DNA of 64,000 bases from Ryuthela nishihirai (Eukaryota > Arthropoda > Arachnida > Araneae > Heptathelidae): assembly GCA_038380435.1 (NCBI GenBank), contig JAWZYU010000019.1:15773801-15837800 (forward strand), read 5' to 3'. The translations under genes and the position numbers were made by a program. Under the pieces are notes generated by a model that made no database searches, was not told where the DNA came from, and was given only the letters and a program-made list of their open reading frames with translations. Within the stretch, counting starts at the first letter, position 1. Every line of letters starts with the position of its first letter. Shown here in pieces: positions 19,932-30,349 of this stretch.

Positions 19932-20314
19932 GGGCGGGGGTGGCTCAGTCGGTAGCGTGCCAGGCTCGTAATCTGTAGTTCCCAGGTTCGAGTCCCAGCT
20001 GGGTCAGCGTTGAGATTTATCTCCGCAAAATTCCCCGCCCTGCCCACGGTCAGTAGGGGACACCGATGGGCTTGGAAAGGCCGCCGTCCGTCGGATGGGA
20101 CGTTAAGCCGTGGCCCCGTGTGCGGGAGAGCCATACCCTGTGCACGTTAAAGAACACGCTGGATGGCCTTGACGGGAGGCTACCATCTGTCTCCCAACAG
20201 CTGTTCCAGTGGGTCCCCTCCCCCAACCTTCCCTGAGCCTTCGGGGTCCATGTGACCTGGCCATTTAGCCCATGGTGTGCAAAAAAGTGCCGCTCAGAGG
20301 TAAAACAACCCAAC
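19932..20314 (+). mobile_element. SINE-A, full length, exact target duplication
   Basis: CCTTTTTCCGTC is repeated directly on both sides (19,920-19,931 and 20,315-20,326). The head has TGGCTCAGTCGG and GGTTCGAGTCC. The body is close to the family consensus, and the tail is AAAACAACCCAAC. This is one of the best reference copies in the window. Confidence 0.95.
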
Positions 20315-20326
20315 CCTTTTTCCGTC

Positions 20327-20600
20327 TCGATAGTGTTTCTTCTATCTCCTCCGTCTAGATTGCGTTTTTGCCTCCCTTAATTTTCACTATCGATTGTGCT
20401 TCTTGCCCTCCTCTTAATTTTCTCTGTCTCGACTGTGTATCTTTCCCCCTTTATTTTGTCCAGCTCAATTTTGTTTTTTACCCACACACTCTTTATTTTT
20501 TCTTTATTTTGTTCCTGCTCCCTTTTATTTTTTCCTGCTCGAACTTGTTTCTAGCCTTCTCCCCCGCCCCCCCTTCCATATACACACATACAGTTTTTTC
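20327..20600. repeat. CT-rich degenerate tandem repeat
   Basis: Loose repeats about 45-60 bp long share TCGA.TGTG.TTCTTGCC.TCC.TTAATTTT-like content. The pyrimidine bias produces a spurious open frame. Confidence 0.5.
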
Positions 20601-20619
20601 CTGCGTTCGGTCTTGCTAG

Positions 20620-21727
20620 GAATCATGGCTTGCAATAATGCCTTGCATGATTCGTAGCCATTGAATGAAAGACAATGCAGTTAGCCTTTTGCTCAATTTC
20701 CTGAGAATTCCATTTCTTCCTTCTCAACTGATCGCATCTGGAGCTAATTAAAAGATGCATTGCACAGAGAGAGAGAAAACAAATCCTATTTTCGCACTTT
20801 CTGTGATAAAGAAGGATTGAAGCTCGCGTTTGCTTTCTAAGCCTTCTTAAAAAAAAATAAGATGTCTTGTGACTCTTGTGGAGGGGGCCTGTTGAGAGAC
20901 TGAGGACTGGTAATGGGACGGGCTAGTCCAGTTGGCTCATTGACTTGTCCCCTGAGAAGCAAGGGGTCGCAGTCCCGGTTGAGGGGCCGTATTTGGGGAG
21001 TACTGCGGACTGAGCTGCATACTCTATTCGTGAACTCGTCCTGTGGGCTCGTCGATGCGGTCTCAGTGATATCGTGGGTCGGAGGGCGGGGGGCTCCGGC
21101 CCGCTCACAATGGAGAGGACGAAGTTGGAGACTCGCGATTGGGGGCACACACCCCGGTTGATGGACTTATCGATGGAAAAGACAAACTAAGAGTCCCCAG
21201 TAACTCTTTTGGCTGCCAAGATTAGGTTACTTAGGATCTAAAGGTGCCTCTGTGAAACTGAATGACGGCTCGTCGGTGTTTCTGGCGTACCTTGCGGCCT
21301 CGATGGAGGGGCTGGCTGGGGTCTGCCGACTAGAACTGAAGTCCCGAGTCGAGTGGACTAATCGGCCGGCCCCTGTGAAGTCCTAGGTCGTCTTGGTGCC
21401 CCGATGGAGAGGCTTTTCTGAGGGCCCACCGACTGGAAGGATCCCCAGTCGAATGGGCTCCTTAATCGCCCCAGCGAAGTCTGGGGTGTCATGGAGTTGG
21501 GATGGAGTGGCCTTGTGGGGGCCTTAGACTTTCATATTCTTTCACTTAGATTTTCATACAAGAGGGCCTGTTTCAGTGCAAACTCAATGTGTACGAAGTG
21601 CTGCTCATAGGTAAGAGCCGAAACTGCTGTCCTTTTGGTCGAATTTATTCTGGTTCCGGTCGTATCTAAGTTGATCTGGTAAATCACAAACCAGATAAAC
21701 AGAATGTCAATTCTTATCATCTGAGGT
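20620..21727. other. GC-rich unexplained segment
   Basis: About 20,870-21,530 is much richer in G and C than its surroundings, with recurring phrases such as GACTGG, GTCGAGTGG/GTCGAATGG and CCCCAGT/CCCGAGT, as if made of degenerate ~60-70-bp units. Overlapping open frames on both strands are a by-product of composition. No protein, RNA gene or element end is recognised. Confidence 0.4.
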
Positions 21728-22347
21728 TACTGGATTTGGGTTGTTTTAGTTTAAAGGAGACATTTTTGGTACGATGTTGTTTCACAAAGATATATCTCGA
21801 CACTGACATATTTCAGTCTCTAATCCGGGATTTGCAAATTACGAGCATGCCCCAGTACTACTGTGTTCCCCGAACTTCAGATTCCAACTACACCACACTC
21901 TGTATTCCTCAAATACACAAGAACTTTTTTGTTGTGAGGTGATTGGATGAGGCACCTCTACGAACTTGCAGATATACAACCCTACCAATTTCCAGTATTG
22001 AGAAGAAACATTTTGGGCAGGTAACAAGGATCCCGAAAGCTCAGAGACGTTTTGGGGGAGGGGACTCACTGGAACAGCTGTTTAGAGACAAATGGTAGCC
22101 TCCCGTCGAGGTCATCCAGAATTCTTTTACGTGCTCAGGGTATGGCTCTTCCGCACACGGGACTACGACGTAACGACCCATACAACGTACGGCAGCCTTT
22201 CCAAGCCCATCGATGTCCGCTACTGACCATGAGCAGAGCGGGGAGTTTTGCGGAGATAATATTTCAATGCTGACCCAGCTGCGACTCGAACCTGGGAACT
22301 GCAGATTACGAGCCTGGCGCGCTACTGACGAAGTCACCCCTGCCCGC
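21728..22347 (-). mobile_element. Two SINE-A remnants
   Basis: About 21,738-21,860 is a heavily decayed copy with most of the body deleted. About 22,008-22,347 runs from AAGGATCCCGAAAGCTCAG to the head remnant GCGCGCTACTGACG, with the tail missing. Both are in minus orientation. Confidence 0.75.
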
Positions 22348-22629
22348 AAAGGCCAAGGGAAGAACTCAGAGTAAACTATTGCACAATTCCTCAAAATTGG
22401 GTTTTTGACTATTCCTCAGTGACCCTTCCACCCTCGAAAAAAATAAAAGTAAAAATGTGTTTCCTAGAATCATCATTGATGAATTTAAATTTACTCTTTC
22501 TGTTAATGAGCTGTCTGGGCCCAGTCCTATTCTTTCATCTGTGGCGAATTAATTACAATAGGAATTAACGACGAAATATTTATGAAATACTTTTGTCCTA
22601 TTTGTTCTTTAAGAGGTTAAAATAAATTA
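22348..22629. other. Spacer left of the Polinton remnant
   Basis: No clear gene. A very short frame with a CPIC motif precedes the small membrane-protein ORF. The left end of the host Polinton should lie in or beyond this stretch but was not recognised. Confidence 0.35.
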
Positions 22630-22830
22630 ATGAAGATTTCGAAAGATTATGTCATTTATAGAGATGAAAATAATTTAAAGAAAAACAGTTACTATCCAAT
22701 TTGTAAACGTTTTAAAAATGTAAACGTTTCAAAGATGATAGGTTGCATTGCCGCCTTTCTTGCCGCCTTCTTTGCCGCCCTTTTAATTATGCATAATCGC
22801 CGGATTATTCACTTTTACCGTAACATATAA
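22630..22830 (+). CDS. Small single-span membrane protein, hypothetical
   Basis: A 66-residue frame. The N-terminal 35 residues are Lys/Asn/Tyr-rich, then MIGCIAAFLAAFFAALLIM forms a clear ~19-residue membrane helix followed by basic HNRR, suggesting a cytoplasmic tail. The frame runs into the 6-bp target site of the palindromic element, and the last base of its TAA is the element's first base. Before the insertion it would have ended a few codons later. Small membrane proteins are common in large DNA-virus-like elements, and its position opposite the minus-strand Polinton genes fits the host Polinton. No homologue is recognised. Confidence 0.4.
   Translation: MKISKDYVIYRDENNLKKNSYYPICKRFKNVNVSKMIGCIAAFLAAFFAALLIMHNRRIIHFYRNI
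22824..22829 (+). other. Target-site duplication CATATA (left)
   Basis: This 6-mer directly precedes the AGTAGTATCG terminus of the palindrome. The identical 6-mer follows the other end at 37,082. Six-base duplications are characteristic of Maverick/Polinton integrases. Confidence 0.85.
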
Positions 22831-22871
22831 GTAGTATCGTCACACCCCACCGATCCCCCACTAGTGCTTTC

Positions 22872-22960
22872 CCCTATGACGTCACCGACCACGGCCCTTA
22901 TGACGTCACCGACCACGCCCTATGACGTCACCGACCACGCCCCTCCCCTATGACGCAACA
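22872..22960 (+). promoter_or_regulatory. CRE-like TGACGTCA repeats at the element tip
   Basis: Three close copies of TATGACGTCACCGACCACG lie within ~75 bp of the tip, followed by CATTACGTAACATGCC. The mirror set is at about 36,950-37,040. TGACGTCA is the palindromic site of CREB/ATF-type factors. Repeated sites in terminal repeats could serve transcription or terminal-protein/replication binding. Function is inferred only. Confidence 0.5.
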
Positions 22961-23534
22961 TGCCGTAATCATTACGTAACATGCCACGCCCCTTTATTAA
23001 TAATTCCTCCCCCTTTATTAAACCCCCTTTCCCCTCAGTGGCGCCACCTGTTGACAGTGAGAAGTACTATTTTCCCAAAAAAACCCTATTTTTATTCTAA
23101 TTCTTCGATTTTTGATTTCCCCCTTTATAAAAAAAATTCCTCCCCCTTATGAAAAAACCCCTGGCGTCATCTGGTGCCTGTGAGGAACACTAATTCTCCA
23201 AAAACCCTTATTTTAATTCTTTGATTTCCCCCTCCTATTAAAAATTACTCCCCCCTATTAAAAATTTCTTCCCCCTTATGAAAAAACCCTGATGCCTTCT
23301 GTTGACAATGAAGAGTACTATTTTCGGAAAAACCTCCTTATTTTAACTCTAATTCCCGATTTTTCTTTATTTTGTCCCAATGGTTGACCTATATTTTAAG
23401 CCCTCCCCCTTATGAAAAACCCTCTGGTTGACCATTTTAAGGCCCCACTCCTTCACTCGGCTGATGCAAGTCTCAGAATAATTGCATGGAACGATTGACT
23501 GGTCTTAGAATAATTGTACAGAAAAGGATGATAC

Positions 23535-24600
23535 AAAATTCCTTAGTAATTAAACACTCATCAAAATTCCCTTACCTCTATTAAAAATCATCCTACAGTT
23601 GAAACTCATTTTACTCTTACTGTTTCCATAGAAAATACCATAGGGTGAAATTAATAATGGTTTAAATTATTCGTAGGGGTGACATGTTAAATCTGCTTTT
23701 AGAACACACGTCTGCAGTGGAAAAATTTTCAAACTCCGTTAATCAACTCCCTAGTAATTAAACACTCGTCAAAATATTCCTCACCTTTATTAAAATCACT
23801 CCACGGTCGAAAAAAAATTCAGTTTTTCTGTAGATGTGTTTCACCGGAAAAAAAAAAAAAATCGTCCCTCGCTCTGTGGATTCCGTCCGACTGTCTTGGG
23901 TTCCCGGACTATACCGTGTACTTGCTGTGGCTTAGATGCGGGTCAGATTTTTCAGATATTATAGCATTCTTTATAACTAGCTTTTTCTATGTATTTCTTA
24001 CATCAAAACCAGCACTACCACTGAACTCTTTTGAATGCGGATCTCAAATTGTAAATCAAACTCGCAAAGCTGTATTTATCCCACCAAGACGGCTAAACGA
24101 TTTTCTTATAATTAAAATTCCCTAGTAATTAAACACGTCAAAATATTCCTCACCTTTATTAAAATCACTCCACGGTCGAAATAAAAATCAGTTTTTCTGT
24201 AGATGTGTTTCACCGGAAAAAAAAAAAATCGTCCCTCGCTCTGTGGATTCCAGGACGCACGGGAATACGCCTTGTACTTGCTGTGGCTTAGATGCGGGTC
24301 AGCCATTTCAGATATTAACCTAGCTTTTTCTTACATCAAAGCCAACACTAGCACTGAACTCTTTTGAATGCAGATCTCAAATTGTAAATCAACTCACAGA
24401 GTTGTATTTATTCCTTAGTAATTAAAATCCTTTGCTATTCATTTAGCCAGGACGACTAAACGATTCCTTTATAATTAAAATTCCCTGCTATTAAACTCCC
24501 TAGTAATTAAACACTCATCAAAATTCCCTTACCTTTATTAAAAAACCATCGTACGGTTGAAATAGTCTGTAGATGCGTTTTATCGAAAAAAAAAAACTTC
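23535..24600 (+). repeat. Degenerate ~370-bp repeat array in the arm
   Basis: Recurring order: CCCTAGTAATTAAACAC, then ATTCCTCACCTTTATTAAA, CTGTAGATGTGTTTCACCGG, AAAAAAAATCGTCCCTCGC, GCTGTGGCTTAGATGCGGG, GCACTGAACTCTTTTGAATG. The phrase begins near 23,539, 23,748, 24,116 and 24,497, and the copies at 23,748 and 24,116 are the most complete. It is mirrored at about 35,310-36,375. Confidence 0.75.
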
Positions 24601-25080
24601 TTCTCGGCAACGAGAGTCGAACGCACTACCCACAGCTTCATTCTGTCAACTCCTAACAAGAACCAACCTGCAATGGAAAAGGCATTCCTGAAGTCGTACG
24701 TGGAGTCATGCCCACACGTGTCCGTTTACCGGTCAGGTAGCAACGAAACATCTCGTGACACAATCGCCCTGGGAGGTTGAGTGTCCAGCGCTCAGCAGTG
24801 TGATGACTCATACGATGTTGTTCTCTGAGGGTAGGTGACGTCACAACAAGGGGAAAGTAACGTGGAGTGACCAGCGAGTGACACGTATCAGAAGACTGAG
24901 CACTAGGGATGTTTAATCTTCAGTATAATTTTACACAGTGTGTTAGGATTAACAACTCTTATAGCATAGTTATTGCGGGTAGGCTCCCTCTCCACTTTTA
25001 AAATTTAGATCTTACATCGACAGTCTTTTCATATACGTATTTTTATAACCATTTTAAAACCAACACTTATTTCTTTTATC

Positions 25081-26548
25081 CCTAGCGATTACTGGTTGTT
25101 GCATTTTTTACTAGAAGAAACCCTACCCCTGCAGTAGCAGCCCCCGCAGAAAATAAAAAATGCTATCGGGCGAAAAATTAATAAAAATCTGATTTTATTT
25201 GTCGTGATGAAAAATATTGATGGGGTAATAGGTTCGACTTAAAAGACTTCGTGTTCGGATCCTCACCACGGACAACCTCTCGCTGACGGACGGTTAAACC
25301 CTACGAAATTATTCCAAACGGGGAATCACAAGGTTTTTATTGACGAATGAATCTTGGACCTGTACTGCTTCCGTACATCGTGAAAACCCACTCACAGCCT
25401 TGAACCGTGTTCCCAATTTCCTTTACTAAGTCACTTCAAAAAACATTGTGATTGCAAAAGTATGACTAACTGTTTTATTACGCCGCGTTTTAAAAATACT
25501 TATTACTGCTGTATCCGCGGTACGGGAGAGTAACACTGTTCGAAGAAAAATCAGGTAAAACAGTTTTTAAAAAAAAAATCGTTTCCTCCGTCGTTTGCCT
25601 ATGTCTCATCACGCGGGTGAAAAAATATTTTTTTGTACGAGGTAGAATGTTAAAAGTACGTCGCGTGAAAAAACTTTAGTCCCATCACGAATGCACATTA
25701 ATGGATAAGGGAGGTCGTAGTTTAATACTTCAGCTATAAAAAATAATACAATGTCTCACGCACCCCTCTCAACTTGTCTACGCTAATCCGCTGAAATTTT
25801 ATTTGCAACGGGTCCCTAGCGATTACTGGTTGCTGCATTTTTTACTAGAAGAAACCCTACCCCTGCAGTAACAGCCCCCGCAGAAAATAAAAAATGCTAT
25901 CGGGCGAAAAATTAATAAAATCTGATTTTATTCGTCGTGATGAAAAATATTGATGGGGTAATAGGTTCGACTTAAAAGACTTCGTGTTCGGATCCTCACC
26001 ACGGACAACCTCTCGCTGACGGACGGTTAAACCCTACGAAATTATTCCAAACGGGGAATCACAAGGTTTTTATTGACGAATGAATCTTGGACCTGTACTG
26101 CTTCCGTACATCGTGAAAACCCACTCACAGCCTTGATCCGTGTTCCCAATTTCCTTTACTAAGTCACTTCAAAAAACATTGTGATTGCAAAAGTATGACT
26201 AACAGTTTTATTACGCCACGTTTTAAAAATACTTATTACTGCTGTATCCGCGGTACGGGAGAGTAACACTGTTCGAAGAAAAATCAGGTAAAACAGTTTT
26301 AAAAAAAAATCGTTTCCTCCGTCGTTTGCGTATGTCTCATCACGCTGGTGAAACCGGGTGAAAAAATATTTTTTTTGTACGAGGTAGAATGTTAAAAGTA
26401 CGTCGCGTGCAAAAACTTTAGTTCCATCACGAATGCACATTAATGGAGTAGAGAGGTCGTAGTTTAATACTTCAACTATAAAAAAATAATACAATGTCTC
26501 ACACACACCTCTCAACTTGTCTACACTAATCCGCTGAAATTTCATTTG
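25081..26548 (+). repeat. 734-bp tandem duplication in the arm
   Basis: CCTAGCGATTACTGGTTG begins at 25,081 and again at 25,815, and the two units are nearly identical. A third, clearly diverged version of the same sequence follows at about 26,700-26,960. The mirror copies lie at about 33,363-34,830. A 130-codon frame in one unit is broken in the other, so I read the unit as noncoding. Confidence 0.85.
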
Positions 26549-28886
26549 CAACGGAGGCTGATACTTCGAATCCGCTATATGTTCCGGAAGCTGCAGTGGA
26601 ATGCATGGCCCCTGCTGAATGCTACGCTATCAGAAGTCCATGTGGCTGTCACGTTCTCCAAGCGCTCAGAATATTACTATACTTATAACTGATCTAAAGT
26701 CCGTTTTAATCAATACTTATTTCTTTCAACTCTGCGACTATTGGGCTGGCACATTTTCACTAGAAGGACCGCCTCACAGTGGCAATCCCGCAGAAAAAAT
26801 TAATAAAAGGAAAAAGTCTGATTTTATTCCTCCTGATGAAAAATATTGAAGGTAATAGGGTCGACCTAAAAGGCCCGTGTTCGGATCCTTGCCCCGAATG
26901 GTTTTTAACAAAAGTCCTACGAAATTAAAAACTATCCCGTTACACGACGGCGTTGTTTAAAAATACTTATTACAGCTGTATCCTCAGCAAACTCTTTCCT
27001 AGGAAGTAACGCTACTCGATGCAGTCCCAGTTACATGCTTTTACCGGGTAAAGACTGTGCGCCAGAATGTTAAAAGTAGAATTCATACGTTTCCGTAAAA
27101 AAAAAAAAAAAAAAAAAACTTTAGTTCCTGCTTAAAGGAGTATGGTTCGATTCAGGAAGAATAGGATTTGACCTCGTGCATTAGAAAAGGGAACAAATCC
27201 GTCCCCGGTGTCCTTTGTTAGGTTGTAGTATTAGTATCCTTATACAAGCTCACTTCAAATTTTCATATGATATTCTGGGGTTGAGTTTCAACCTTTTTAT
27301 TTTTTCCAACCGCGATAATGCGCAGTTTTCTGCGGAACGCGAGCGACTTCGACGCCAAGGACGACCCGCACTAAACGGTACGACCGTGCACTAGAAAACC
27401 GTGAACGGACTTGTGTGAAACGTAATGTACAGAGCTTGACAACAGTAATGTAGACTGGGATCCTCGCTCACTATACTATCATAACCATCGAGAAATTATC
27501 AAATATGAATAGACCTCTGTAAAGTTCCTACCCCACAATCTTCTGAGTTCATTCCCCGGTCGATGCTGTCAGGATCACAAGGGATGTTTTACACATTCAA
27601 CGACTTTTTCTGACATTCGCTAATCAAAGTGTCTATCTACACATCAGACTTGTCATTACATCGACAAACTACGTGTCCATAGGCTGAGTAAGCATTTAGA
27701 ATGAAAAATTGAGTCTGCTTCACGACACATATTCGTAAAACGCTCATTAATTATTTTGTGAGAGAAAGCATGCATAAAGTTCAAACACTAATACATCTCC
27801 CCTTTCTAAAAAATCTGAAAAACTCACAGGAAAACAACAATATTTCCGTGAAAAATTAGGTCCCTGAATCGAGCCCTAGTTCGGCGTTCACTGACTTCAA
27901 CCACCGATGAAACTTAACGTAAGCTCTCTCGCGGTTAGTTCAAGGTGCTTTCACACGCTCTTTTCAGAGTTCCTGGCCAACCTACTACGTTTCAATAAGC
28001 GCATAAGTGTGTGTGTGATGGTGGCTAGCTACAAACACAAGTTTCGCTACAATATAACACTGAGATGTCTGTTTAGTTATTTTTCTCTATTTCTATACTA
28101 GTGGTACAGTGCGAAAGTGGTTAGCACACGTTTTTTATATGTATCCTGTTTGGAAATAACACTGTCTATGGACCATTACTCCTGTACATACCATAAGCAT
28201 AATACCTCGCGATTCTAAGAGTCCCCCGAACCTTTATCTAATATTATGATATTATATTATGGTATATTAGGTATTAATCTTATTTTTGTAGTTCAACGGA
28301 GTGCTTTGAGCTTGCTCGACCGCTGTCATGGGTTGGACCGCTAGCGGCCCACATATTTAATCCAGAATTAGTACATGCAAACGTTTTCTTTTGTAATCGT
28401 ATCAGGTGTAGAGCAGAACAGGATGCTTCAATCATCAGGACAAACAATATTGCAGAAGTGAGAAAGAGAAGCTACAGGAAAGCACACTACCTGCAATCAT
28501 CACCTCAAAACAACTAAGACAGAGGGCGCCACGTGCAGGGTTGAAAAGCAGTTCATAACAATGGTTTAACCATTCATTTTTTTTTAAGTATTAGGATATT
28601 CATGTTACAATTTCTTACAACAGCGTTCATAGCTAGTGAAGACACAAGTCAGCAACATTCACACCTCTGTGTAAGCACACGAATATTACATTTCAACAAC
28701 GTACACTTTTCGTGTGAGTATGTGAATATTACATTTTAGCTGTATGTGCACTAGACGTTCAGTTGCGAAGAATATTTAAAAACATCAGTGCAAACTCACT
28801 GAAGCGTGTCTCTTTCTTGTGTCTCTCCATATCTATATACTATTCTTATGAGCACAAAAGATAGAACTTTCGAAGTAAGATGAAGC

Positions 28887-29504
28887 ATGTATCGGTTTAA
28901 AAAAAAGATTTTGAGCTTTTCACCAACGCCATCTAGGGACAACAATGTTGACTGTCTGATTCAAGCAATCTATGAATATGTAGGAGAATGTTTCTCTGAT
29001 CTTATGCAAAGTATATTCTTGTGTGGTGTATGGTATTATTCAACGGATGTCTTTCTAAGTGTATGCACATATCCGTGCGATGGATTAAGTTTTTTCTCAC
29101 ATACTTGTTTCGCCTCTGTAATTGTATGCTTTCACGTTTCTGAGTGTGTGCGTATGTTTCTGTGTGCGGGCGAGTGTGTGTGTGTGTGTATGTTTCTGTG
29201 TGCGGGCGACTGTGTGCGTGAGTATGTTTTCATGTTTGTTTCGCTGAATCTGATATGTGTATACGTCTTCATGTCTCTCTCGGTGTGTCTGTATGTGTAT
29301 ATGTTACCGTATGCAAGAATAAACATATTGTCTTACGGACACTTGCTCGCTACAGAAGAAGCTAACAATTTACAAACCTCGTCAGATCGGTATTATAGCT
29401 CTATTAGGAAATCTCATCGAAAAGTCACTAAACAGATAAGTTTACTAAAGATGCACGCTTGTATACAATTTTTCAGATTCTTTTACCTTTCTCGATTCTG
29501 TTAA
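28887..29504 (+). CDS. 205-codon ORF, Cys-rich, unknown (left arm)
   Basis: The frame starts MYRFKKKILSFSPTPSRD. It has an N-terminal part of ordinary composition, and its middle is encoded by a TG-rich repeat giving ECVCVCMFLCAGDC-like residues. It ends 56 nt from the stop codon of the convergent axis ORF. A TATATAC-containing stretch lies ~70 nt upstream. It could be a compact viral gene that absorbed a microsatellite or a chance frame. No domain is recognised, and the mirror copy is at 30,405-31,022. Confidence 0.3.
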   Translation: MYRFKKKILSFSPTPSRDNNVDCLIQAIYEYVGECFSDLMQSIFLCGVWYYSTDVFLSVCTYPCDGLSFFSHTCFASVIVCFHVSECVRMFLCAGECVCVCMFLCAGDCVREYVFMFVSLNLICVYVFMSLSVCLYVYMLPYARINILSYGHLLATEEANNLQTSSDRYYSSIRKSHRKVTKQISLLKMHACIQFFRFFYLSRFC

Positions 29505-29559
29505 GTAGAACAATGAAATAGCATTGCAGGAAAAAATCTTTTATTCATACACTAAGAAA

Positions 29560-30000
29560 TTACAAGGACGACCCATCAGATATAGAACAGAAATTAGTAA
29601 CACTATTACATTTATTTAGTATATGTTCAGAGGCGCGCACCAGTTCGTCATACACTTTGTTTAGTAATATAGGAAAGTGTAGCATGTAGGAATCTTCAAC
29701 TCCTGCCTCTTCCACAAAAAGTTTAGCGATATCGCTTAAATGAATGTTTCTCACTGCTTCGGCGAAACGGGATATGGCCACACACGAATGGTGAAGCTGA
29801 CTTGAATGATCTACTTCACCCCCAATACAGTTCGTACGTAGAATCCGAAAAATTTCTTTTCTGACCAGTGTATTTAATGTTTTTCTGAAACTTAGCTTTG
29901 CTCTCTGATCGTGCAGTTCAGCATTAGACAGTCTTCGAGTAAGAGATGTAGATAATTCGACATCTCTTACTCGAAGACTGTCTAATGCTGAACTGCACGA
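29560..30000 (-). CDS. Polinton-type unknown ORF, truncated at the axis (left copy)
   Basis: An open frame without an ATG. Reading inward from the axis it encodes LTRRLSNAELHDQRAK..., then AVRNIHLSDIAKLFVEEAG and VYDELVRASEHILN, and stops. An AATAAA polyadenylation signal sits about 15 nt past the stop codon. The C-terminal ~75 residues align by eye with the ORF at 48,949-49,323, sharing AVR-(I/L)-(L/I)-DIA--FV--A and D-L-RA--. The N-terminal part is missing because the palindrome axis lies inside the gene, and the first ~15 codons come from the opposite arm. The expressed form, if any, is unknown. Confidence 0.55.
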   Translation of the reverse strand, partial: SCSSALDSLRVRDVELSTSLTRRLSNAELHDQRAKLSFRKTLNTLVRKEIFRILRTNCIGGEVDHSSQLHHSCVAISRFAEAVRNIHLSDIAKLFVEEAGVEDSYMLHFPILLNKVYDELVRASEHILNKCNSVTNFCSISDGSSL

Positions 30001-30349
30001 TCAGAGAGCAAAGCTAAGTTTCAGAAAAACATTAAATACACTGGTCAGAAAAGAAATTTTTCGGATTCTACGTACGAACTGTATTGGGGGTGAAGTAGAT
30101 CATTCAAGTCAGCTTCACCATTCGTGTGTGGCCATATCCCGTTTCGCCGAAGCAGTGAGAAACATTCATTTAAGCGATATCGCTAAACTTTTTGTGGAAG
30201 AGGCAGGAGTTGAAGATTCCTACATGCTACACTTTCCTATATTACTAAACAAAGTGTATGACGAACTGGTGCGCGCCTCTGAACATATACTAAATAAATG
30301 TAATAGTGTTACTAATTTCTGTTCTATATCTGATGGGTCGTCCTTGTAA
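29909..30349 (+). CDS. Polinton-type unknown ORF, truncated at the axis (right copy)
   Basis: Exact mirror of the frame on the other strand, overlapping it in antisense across the axis (29,909-30,000). The stop is at 30,347-30,349 with AATAAA at 30,364-30,369. Transcription of both copies from a shared centre would give divergent transcripts, whereas each copy runs convergently into the 205-codon ORF of its own arm. Confidence 0.55.
   Translation, partial: SCSSALDSLRVRDVDNSTSLTRRLSNAELHDQRAKLSFRKTLNTLVRKEIFRILRTNCIGGEVDHSSQLHHSCVAISRFAEAVRNIHLSDIAKLFVEEAGVEDSYMLHFPILLNKVYDELVRASEHILNKCNSVTNFCSISDGSSL

Larger units (their letters stand above)
22830..29949 (+). repeat. Palindrome left arm
   Basis: In order inward: a terminal block with repeated TGACGTCACCGACCACG; three CTGTTGACAGTGAGAAGTAC-like phrases amid C-rich/T-rich runs; a degenerate ~370-bp repeat (23,535-24,600); a 734-bp tandem duplication (25,081-26,548) with a third diverged copy; a 22-A homopolymer (27,097-27,118); a TG-rich ORF; and the truncated axis ORF. 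The arm is mostly noncoding. Confidence 0.92.

Noticed and set aside
19932..20005. True tRNA gene with perfect A and B boxes
   Set aside because: It is the SINE-A head, repeated many times with the same body and flanked by SINE target duplications.
26159..26551. 130-codon frame in the 734-bp unit as a gene
   Set aside because: The same frame is broken in the neighbouring, nearly identical unit, and no domain is visible.
29132..29326. Open frame antisense to the Cys-rich ORF (YTHTHT-like peptide)
   Set aside because: It is a shadow of a CA/TG-rich tract.
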